Assembly: GCA_021414045.1 (NCBI GenBank)
Contig: JAIOPF010000306.1
Coordinates: forward strand, 1-5,025
DNA: 5,025 nt
Source: Deltaproteobacteria bacterium
GTDB taxonomy: Bacteria > UBA10199 > DSSB01
Direction: 5' to 3'
The position numbers and the translations under genes are program-made. Below the pieces are notes generated by a model that ran no database searches, was not told the DNA's origin, and saw nothing but the letters and a program-made list of their open reading frames with translations. Position 1 is the stretch's first letter, and the number at the start of each line of letters is the position of its first letter. Shown one piece after another: positions 1 to 4,336 of the stretch.

Positions 1-103
1 CGGAGGAAATGTTTTGCTGCGAGAGGACGCCGCCTTGCTCATCCAGCAAGGCCATGCGCAGGGAGGTGCCGCCGAGATCGACGGAAAGGTAGGCGGAAAG
101 CAT
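1..103 (-). CDS. ROK-family sugar kinase (glucokinase-like), N-terminal fragment
   Basis: Only the first 34 residues are in the window; the gene continues off the left edge. Residues 9-19 read DLGGTSLRMAL, followed by LLDEQGGVL. This is the N-terminal phosphate-1 loop and beta-hairpin of the ASKHA superfamily, in the form typical of ROK kinases and glucokinases that phosphorylate hexoses or N-acetylhexosamines with ATP in the cytoplasm. The start is well fixed: an in-frame TAA lies three codons upstream (plus-strand 110-112), so the ATG at 103 is the first possible ATG. No good Shine-Dalgarno is visible before it. The gene diverges from the DUF4118 gene. A kinase feeding hexose 6-phosphate would suit the phosphohexomutase about 2.8 kb away, but there is no operon link. 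It could instead be a ROK transcriptional regulator, although those normally carry an N-terminal HTH, which is absent here. Substrate cannot be told from this fragment. Confidence 0.62.
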   Translation of the reverse strand, partial: MLSAYLSVDLGGTSLRMALLDEQGGVLSQQNISS

Positions 104-230
104 GGGGAATTAAGGCATTACACGGGGAGGAATTCAAGGAAGATGTGTTTGCCTTAGCCTACGATTGAGCTTGCTCCGATTTCGCATTTGCGGGAAGTAT
201 CGGAGGATTAAGCAATAAAGGAGTCATTAT
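104..230. other. Divergent intergenic region, ROK kinase / DUF4118 gene
   Basis: This 127-nt gap lies between two divergently transcribed genes, so promoters in both directions are expected. I found no pair of -10 and -35 boxes good enough to call on either strand. The only clear signal is a strong Shine-Dalgarno, AAAGGAG at 217-223, seven nucleotides before the ATG at 231. No hairpin with a T-run and no convincing short reading frame was seen. Confidence 0.55.
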
Positions 231-1004
231 ATGAATGACCGAGATGATTTTCGAATGTGGATCGTGGCCGGCGCCGTCGGGGCCTTGCTGATCGGCGTCG
301 CTTTAATTCCCCTCCGCAGCTTCACCTCCGCTTCCAATTTTGCCTTCGTTTTCTTGGTCTTTACGATCGTGCTGGCCGAACTCGGTGGACGGGCGGCCGG
401 GCTCACGGCGGCGATCATGTCGGCCGTCAGCCTTAACTTTTTCTTAACTCAACCCTACCTGAACTTGGCCATCGACAAGAAGGACGACATCATCGCTTTT
501 TTCGCCCTGATTTTCTGCGGTCTCGTTGCCTCAGCCTTCGGACGTCACCGTCGGCGCCTACAGGAGTTTGCGGATAGGTCCAATAAGGGATTGGATTTGC
601 TCCAAGGCTTCGTCGACAACCTCAAAGCGGGAGCCCCCATCGAAACCCTCCTCAGGGAATTGCAGAGGGGCTTTGGTTTAGGCGGCTTGGTGCTTCGGGA
701 TTCAGCGGATCGCCTGCTGGCCGCCGCCCCGGCGAGTGCTTCGACGTCGGTGCCCGCCAAGGTTTCCTTGAACCCTCACACGCTTTTTCCCTCTCAAGAG
801 ACGAGACATCGATTCGGCGAGAAGGGGCCGCGGCTTCCCGAAGGCGGAGGAAGGGTTCGGTGGGATATCGGCGGCGGGGGCATTACCCTAGATTTATGGG
901 AAGGGGATACGGAAGGATTGAGTTTGGATGAGGGACAAACGCTGGCCGTGGCCGCCTTATTATTGGCGATGGAAATCTCCCGCCGCCAAGTCTTGGCTAA
1001 ATGA
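231..1004 (+). CDS. DUF4118 (KdpD-type) membrane sensor-like protein with GAF-like tail, no kinase domain
   Basis: The 257-aa protein begins with four predicted membrane segments, at about residues 9-27, 35-50, 53-70 and 85-103. The signature ...VSLNFFLTQPYLNLAI (66-81), then an Asp/Lys loop, then a helix ending in RHRRR (105-109), is the classic DUF4118 module found in the sensor kinase KdpD. A linker helix (about 110-143) and a soluble region (about 144-250) follow. The last helix, SLDEGQTLAVAALLLAMEIS, resembles the closing helix of GAF domains. There is no H-box, N-box or G-box, so this is not a histidine kinase. It could be a stand-alone sensor or a membrane scaffold. The start has an excellent ribosome site (AAAGGAG, 217-223). 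The stop overlaps the next gene's ATG in ATGA, indicating translational coupling with the VKGC homologue. The DUF4118 call is secure; the GAF call is tentative and the signal sensed is unknown. Confidence 0.8.
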   Translation: MNDRDDFRMWIVAGAVGALLIGVALIPLRSFTSASNFAFVFLVFTIVLAELGGRAAGLTAAIMSAVSLNFFLTQPYLNLAIDKKDDIIAFFALIFCGLVASAFGRHRRRLQEFADRSNKGLDLLQGFVDNLKAGAPIETLLRELQRGFGLGGLVLRDSADRLLAAAPASASTSVPAKVSLNPHTLFPSQETRHRFGEKGPRLPEGGGRVRWDIGGGGITLDLWEGDTEGLSLDEGQTLAVAALLLAMEISRRQVLAK

Positions 1005-2437
1005 TGGGTGGGGCGATTCGAGGAATTTCGCAAAGGCTTCACGCGCCGATCGACGCCGCCTCGCTCGGGATGTTGCGCATCTTGTTCGGGGCCTTGATGA
1101 TTTGGCAGGCTCTCTACTCCCTGACCATGGGACGCTATTTTAAGTACTACCTCGAACCCAGCTTCCATTTTACCTACCAGTTCTTTCCCTTCATCAAGCC
1201 GCTGCCAGAAAAAATCTTCTACGCCGTCTTCGTGGTCATGGGGATCGCGGCCCTCGGGATCCTGCTGGGTTTATTATACCGATTGAGCTGCCTGGTTTTC
1301 CTGCTGGCTTTCGGCTACGTCTTCCTGCTCGACAAGGCCTATTACAACAACCATTACTATGCCATCTTGCTGCTGACCTTCTTGATGCTCATTGCGGACG
1401 GAGGTCGATGGGCTTCTCTGGATAACCGTTGGAAGCCCAAGCCGCCGACGGTGCCTTATTGGCAGCTCTTCCTGCTGCGGTCGCAAATTTTCGTCATCTA
1501 TTTTTTTGGAGGCATCGCCAAACTCAACGCGGATTGGGTGCAAGGCGAGCCGATGCGGGGTTGGTTGCGGCATGTGGCCACCACTCCCGTGCTAGGTCCG
1601 GTGTTCGCGGCGTCCTGGGCGCCTTATTTTTTCAGTTGGGGCGGATTGGCCTTCGATCTCTCGATCGGTTTCCTCCTTTGGTTCAAGAAAACCCGCTATT
1701 GGGCCTTTGGCTTGATCCTTGCCTTCAATCTGACCAACAGCTTGATTTTTAATATCGGCGTTTTCCCTTTTTTGATGATCGCGGCGGCGACCCTGTTCGA
1801 CGACCCGGACTGGCCGAGGAAGTTCTTTCGCGAGAAGGCTGACGGGCCTTTGCCGGAAGCCGCGAAGTCCGACCCAGGACGCAGTGGTCGCGCGGCCCTG
1901 GTTTTCGTGGTGGTCTACCTTGGCGTCCAAGCCATCGTTCCGCTGCGTCATTGGCTGTATCCGGGGGACGTAAGCTGGACCGAGGAGGGGCATTATTTTT
2001 CTTGGCACATGAAACTGCGAGATAAACGCGGCAAATTGCGGGTCTGGGTGACGGATCCCAGGGACGGCACTACCTTCGAGGCGGACCCGCGCAGCGAGGT
2101 CAACCATTTCCAGTGGGGGAAGATGGTTCAACGGCCGCAATTCATCTGGCAGTACGCGCGCCACCTGAAGAACGAAGTCGAGCAAGAGGGGGTGATTCAT
2201 CCCATCGTTCACGTGGACTCTTGGATTTCGCTCAATGGGCGGCCCTATCAAAGGGCCATCGATCCTCAAGTGAATTTGGCGGAAGCTGAATCCAAGCTCT
2301 TTTCTCCTAGCCCCTGGATCCTGCCTTTCGATGCCAGCGCGAAGCCAGGGACGCTGCGGGAGGCGGAGGGAGGAGAGGGCGGAGACGAAAAAAAAGGCCC
2401 TCGCCAGGAGCGAGAGCCTTTGGAATCGGAATTTTGA
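1001..2437 (+). CDS. HTTM-domain protein, vitamin K-dependent gamma-carboxylase homologue
   Basis: In animals this family (GGCX) uses reduced vitamin K, O2 and CO2 to turn protein Glu into gamma-carboxyglutamate at the membrane. Bacterial members exist, mostly with unknown substrates, and the Leptospira one is reported to have altered activity. The 478 aa are full length for bacterial members. The HTTM core starts at HAPIDAASLGMLRI (14-27), and about eight or nine membrane segments lie between residues 22 and 315. GGIAKLNADWVQGEPM (170-185) matches human GVKKLDADWVEGYSM, so K174 corresponds to the catalytic-base lysine (human K218). KAYYNNHYY (112-120) matches the human segment with H160, here H118. 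The soluble C-terminal part is also conserved, at LRHWLYPGDVSWTEEG (315-330) and VDSWISLNGRPYQRAIDP (405-422). One oddity is FNLTNSLIF (242-250), with Asn where relatives usually have His. Another is a charged tail after about residue 445, partly encoded by the opposing gene's terminator. The start overlaps the upstream stop and has no good Shine-Dalgarno, so translation is probably coupled. Family assignment is very sure; carboxylase activity is not shown. Confidence 0.92.
   Translation: MMGGAIRGISQRLHAPIDAASLGMLRILFGALMIWQALYSLTMGRYFKYYLEPSFHFTYQFFPFIKPLPEKIFYAVFVVMGIAALGILLGLLYRLSCLVFLLAFGYVFLLDKAYYNNHYYAILLLTFLMLIADGGRWASLDNRWKPKPPTVPYWQLFLLRSQIFVIYFFGGIAKLNADWVQGEPMRGWLRHVATTPVLGPVFAASWAPYFFSWGGLAFDLSIGFLLWFKKTRYWAFGLILAFNLTNSLIFNIGVFPFLMIAAATLFDDPDWPRKFFREKADGPLPEAAKSDPGRSGRAALVFVVVYLGVQAIVPLRHWLYPGDVSWTEEGHYFSWHMKLRDKRGKLRVWVTDPRDGTTFEADPRSEVNHFQWGKMVQRPQFIWQYARHLKNEVEQEGVIHPIVHVDSWISLNGRPYQRAIDPQVNLAEAESKLFSPSPWILPFDASAKPGTLREAEGGEGGDEKKGPRQEREPLESEF
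2388..2421 (-). terminator. Intrinsic terminator of the minus-strand small gene, inside the carboxylase CDS
   Basis: The arms 2393-2404 and 2410-2421 form a 12-bp stem with a 5-nt loop. Read on the minus strand the stem is followed directly by T-residues, giving a run of eight T in total at 2395 down to 2388. In the minus-strand RNA the single non-Watson-Crick position is a G-U wobble; in plus-strand RNA the same position is an A-C mismatch and no T-run follows. This marks the minus strand as the functional one. The terminator lies about 35 nt past the stop of the small gene (2456) and codes for carboxylase residues 463-474. Confidence 0.85.
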
Positions 2438-2455
2438 AGACCGGTGGCCTTCTCT

Positions 2456-2737
2456 TTAGAAGCCCGAGTCGTCGACATCGATGACGGGATCCCCGTCGTC
2501 GACGATAACCTCGCAATTGAGGCAATTTTCGACGTTACAGACGCCGTTCTCGAAAGTGGCGGTCTCGCAACCGTTGTCATTGGCGTAGGACGTGCAAGCG
2601 ACTTGAGAATCGACGCCGACGTCACCGCTGCAACTGTCGGAACCGCTGCCGCAATTGGCGACAACGGAACTCAAGATGAAGACGGTGGGTATGGCGATGA
2701 AAAGTCCGCGCAAGGCGTAGACGAGTTTTTTCGACAT
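2456..2737 (-). CDS. Small Cys/Asp-rich exported protein (possible lipoprotein), unknown function
   Basis: I do not recognise a family for this 93-aa protein. Residues 1-28 form a standard signal peptide: MSKK, a hydrophobic stretch (LFIAIPTVFILSSVVA) and then NCGSGSDSC. Cys29 lies where a lipobox cysteine would be, but the preceding residue is Asn rather than Gly, Ala or Ser. Signal peptidase I cleavage after VVA is therefore an equal possibility. The mature part has cysteines at 29, 36, 48, 57, 67, 72 and 75; if Cys29 is lipidated, the other six could form three disulfides. Four Glu (58, 63, 70, 76) sit around these cysteines, and the end (about 77-93) is Asp-rich with two VDD repeats, suggesting cation binding. 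The ribosome site GAGGGAG lies seven to thirteen nucleotides before the ATG, and a strong terminator follows the stop. Both support a real gene over the overlapping plus-strand frame. It converges on the carboxylase homologue; a substrate role is only a hypothesis. Confidence 0.8.
   Translation of the reverse strand: MSKKLVYALRGLFIAIPTVFILSSVVANCGSGSDSCSGDVGVDSQVACTSYANDNGCETATFENGVCNVENCLNCEVIVDDGDPVIDVDDSGF
2476..2504. repeat. Inverted repeat within the 3' end of the small exported-protein gene
   Basis: A perfect 6-bp inner stem (GACGGG 2483-2488 with CCCGTC 2492-2497, loop ATC) extends outward by five more pairs, one of them a wobble in plus-strand RNA, to 2478/2502. One further pair lies beyond a mismatch at 2476/2504. 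It partly reflects two copies of the 9-mer GTCGTCGAC (2468-2476 and 2495-2503), each encoding Val-Asp-Asp on the minus strand. No T-run follows on either strand, so it is not a terminator. It may be only a consequence of the Asp-rich coding repeat. Confidence 0.45.
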
Positions 2738-2773
2738 GTGGCTCTCCCTCGATGTGTGGTGTTTGTGCCCGGC

Positions 2774-2803
2774 AGTTTAAGGGAACCAAGATGTCCATGG
2801 CAA
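2774..2803 (-). promoter_or_regulatory. Candidate sigma70-type promoter for the small exported-protein gene
   Basis: On the minus strand TTGCCA (plus 2798-2803) fits the -35 consensus at five of six positions. TAAACT (plus 2774-2779) follows after an 18-nt spacer and fits the -10 at four of six. Transcription would start near 2767, leaving a leader of about 30 nt before the ATG at 2737, which contains the GAGGGAG ribosome site. An alternative -10-like hexamer, TATAAA at about 2848-2853 on the same strand, lacks a matching -35. Confidence 0.4.
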
Positions 2804-2804
2804 C

Positions 2805-2822
2805 GAATTCCTTCGGAAATTC
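2805..2822. repeat. Interrupted palindrome between divergent promoters (operator candidate)
   Basis: GAATTCC, a 3-nt spacer TTC, then GGAAATTC forms a 7-bp inverted repeat with one extra A in the right arm. It sits exactly between the putative -35 box of the minus-strand promoter (2798-2803) and that of the plus-strand promoter (2827-2832). A regulator bound there could affect both genes. No specific regulator family is recognised, and such short AT-containing palindromes also occur by chance. Confidence 0.3.
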
Positions 2823-2826
2823 TCGA

Positions 2827-2855
2827 TTGAAATCCGCGTCGGCCGAGTTTATATC
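2827..2855 (+). promoter_or_regulatory. Candidate sigma70-type promoter for the phosphohexomutase operon
   Basis: TTGAAA at 2827-2832 matches the -35 consensus at five of six positions. TATATC at 2850-2855 matches the -10 at four of six, and the spacer is the ideal 17 nt. Transcription would begin around 2862, giving a leader of about 60 nt to the ATG at 2922. It is the best promoter-like pair in the window and lies correctly upstream of the mutase and DUF4301 genes. Confidence 0.5.
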
Positions 2856-2881
2856 GGTTCGGCCCTCGCGACCGATTTTTT
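2853..2881 (+). terminator. Terminator-like hairpin with T-run ahead of the phosphohexomutase gene
   Basis: ATCGGT (2853-2858) pairs with ACCGAT (2871-2876). The stem extends by a U-G pair (2859/2870) and, past one bulged base, two G-C pairs, and it is followed by T at 2876-2881. This looks like a plus-strand intrinsic terminator, but no plus-strand gene ends nearby and its left arm overlaps the candidate -10 box. It could act on antisense read-through coming from the carboxylase operon, or be chance. Confidence 0.3.
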
Positions 2882-2907
2882 GGTTAGGGCTTCCTGGGTG
2901 CCTCAAT

Positions 2908-2913
2908 GGGAGG
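2908..2913 (+). promoter_or_regulatory. Ribosome binding site fixing the phosphohexomutase start
   Basis: GGGAGG lies eight nucleotides before the ATG at 2922. It decides between that start and an in-frame upstream start at 2880. The extra 14 residues from 2880 do not resemble the family, which normally begins a few residues before FGTDGWR. Confidence 0.8.
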
Positions 2914-2921
2914 ATGTTTCA

Positions 2922-4334
2922 ATGGAAATTAAATTCGGCACGGACGGCTGGCGAGCCGTCATCGGCGAGGACTATACCTTCGCCAATGTGGCCAAGGTTC
3001 TTCAAGCCTTTTGCGACCTGCAATGCGACCGCCGGGGCGAGACCCTTTTCGTCGGGAATGACCGTCGCTTCCAGCGCCGGGCCTTCGCCGAACAGGCCGT
3101 CCGCGTGCTGGTCGGCAACGGTTTCAAGGTGCAGCTTTCCAGGGATTTTTGCCCCACGCCCTGCATTTCTTGGATGACCAAGACCCGCAAGGGGCTCGCT
3201 GGAGTGGTCATCACCGCTAGCCATAACCCCTTTCAGTGGAACGGCGTCAAATTCAAGGAGAGCTATGGCGGCTCGGCATCACCCGAATTCACGGCGCGCA
3301 TCGAAGAGCGGATCAAAAAAAACGATTTTGAAGGCAGAAGCCCGGTAGAGCTGAGCCTGGCGGAAGGCGAAAAACAGGGACTGCTTGGTTATTTCGACCC
3401 CCATGGGGCCTACTTGGGACAGCTGAAGAAATTAATCAATTTCGACTTGATCCGGCGGGCCAAGCTGAAGGTCGTCGCCGATCCGATTTTTGGCGCTGGC
3501 AGCGGGTATTTCGGGGCGCTGCTGGGCAAGCAGGTGATCGAGATTCGCGGCGACGCCAACCCCGGCTTCGGGGGAGTGAATCCCGAACCCATCGAAAAAA
3601 ATCTAGTCCCCGCCGCCGAGGCGGTACGCCGGCATCGCGCCGATATCGGCCTGGCGACGGACGGAGACGCCGACCGTATCGGCGCCATCGACGAGAAGGG
3701 CCGTTTCGTCGATTCGCACCATATCTTCGCCCTGATTCTCCGCCACCTCGTGACGGTGAAAAAATGGAAAGGGGCCGTCATCAAGACCGTCTCCACCACG
3801 AACATGATCACGCGCCTAGGCAAGAAGCACGGGCTCGAGGTTCGGGAAACTCCGATCGGTTTTAAGTTCATCTGCCAAGAATTCCTCCGCGGCACTCCCC
3901 TGATGGGCGGCGAAGAATCCGGTGGCTTAGGGATCGCCAAGCACGTCTATGAACGCGACGGCATCCTTTCGGGGCTTTTTCTCTTGGAGATCTTGGCCCA
4001 TCACCGCAAGCCCTTGTCGAAAATTCTGGCCGAATTGCAGGCCGAGGCGGGACCCTTGCTGTTCCGTCGCGACGATCTCCATCTCCCGATTCCTCAAATC
4101 CAACGTGTTCGGGAGGCTCTCGAACAGGGGAAGGTGCCTGACTTCAAGGGCTTCAAGCTGCGCGGGAAGAATTTTCAGGATGGCTTCAAGTTCGACTTCG
4201 AGGACGACAGCTGGCTCTTGATCCGTCCTTCCGGAACCGAGCCCTTGCTGCGCGTCTACGCAGAGGCGCCTTCCGAAAAGAAGGCGGCTTCCTTGCTTCA
4301 AATCGCCAAAAAATTCCTTCGAGCCCTGGAGTGA
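2922..4334 (+). CDS. Phosphoglucomutase/phosphomannomutase (alpha-D-phosphohexomutase)
   Basis: This cytoplasmic enzyme moves phosphate between C6 and C1 of a hexose phosphate through a phosphoserine, supplying hexose 1-phosphate for sugar nucleotides, polysaccharide or glycogen. All four domains are present in 470 aa, normal for the family. The N-terminal FGTDGWR is at 5-11. The active-site loop TASHNPFQWNGVKFK starts at 98, with Ser100 as phosphoserine. The metal site DGDADR is at 247-252, the sugar-binding loop GGEESGG at 329-335, and the phosphate-binding RPSGTEP at 435-441. No key residue is missing. FGTDGWR rather than FGTDGIRG points away from GlmM and towards the phosphoglucomutase/phosphomannomutase group; glucose versus mannose cannot be decided from sequence alone. 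The start is fixed by GGGAGG at 2908-2913. The DUF4301 gene starts two bases after the stop, so the two are almost certainly co-transcribed, probably from the promoter near 2827-2855. Confidence 0.95.
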   Translation: MEIKFGTDGWRAVIGEDYTFANVAKVLQAFCDLQCDRRGETLFVGNDRRFQRRAFAEQAVRVLVGNGFKVQLSRDFCPTPCISWMTKTRKGLAGVVITASHNPFQWNGVKFKESYGGSASPEFTARIEERIKKNDFEGRSPVELSLAEGEKQGLLGYFDPHGAYLGQLKKLINFDLIRRAKLKVVADPIFGAGSGYFGALLGKQVIEIRGDANPGFGGVNPEPIEKNLVPAAEAVRRHRADIGLATDGDADRIGAIDEKGRFVDSHHIFALILRHLVTVKKWKGAVIKTVSTTNMITRLGKKHGLEVRETPIGFKFICQEFLRGTPLMGGEESGGLGIAKHVYERDGILSGLFLLEILAHHRKPLSKILAELQAEAGPLLFRRDDLHLPIPQIQRVREALEQGKVPDFKGFKLRGKNFQDGFKFDFEDDSWLLIRPSGTEPLLRVYAEAPSEKKAASLLQIAKKFLRALE

Positions 4335-4336
4335 GC

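Noticed and set aside
165..200. Possible promoter for the DUF4118 gene (TTGAGC or TTGCTC with AAGTAT)
   Set aside because: Both boxes match the consensus at only about half of positions, or the spacing is wrong.
1592..2269. Long minus-strand frame (225 aa) inside the carboxylase gene
   Set aside because: It lies wholly opposite strongly conserved VKGC coding sequence and its translation resembles no family; GC-rich antisense artefact.
2358..2387. G-rich purine tract near the carboxylase end as a G-quadruplex
   Set aside because: It has only three GGG runs, so at best a two-tier quadruplex; it more likely reflects Gly/Glu codons of the low-complexity tail.
2446..2464. Small bulged hairpin after the carboxylase stop (GGC-TTCT / AGAA-GCC) as a plus-strand terminator
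   Set aside because: The stem is short and bulged, no T-run follows, and it overlaps the 3' end of the convergent gene.
2444..2830. Open plus-strand frame (128 aa) opposite the small exported-protein gene
   Set aside because: It has no family resemblance. The opposite strand has a clear signal peptide, ribosome site and correctly placed terminator, so this is an antisense shadow.
2880..2921. Upstream in-frame start for the mutase adding 14 residues
   Set aside because: The extra residues do not match the family N-terminus, and GGGAGG at 2908-2913 is placed for the ATG at 2922.
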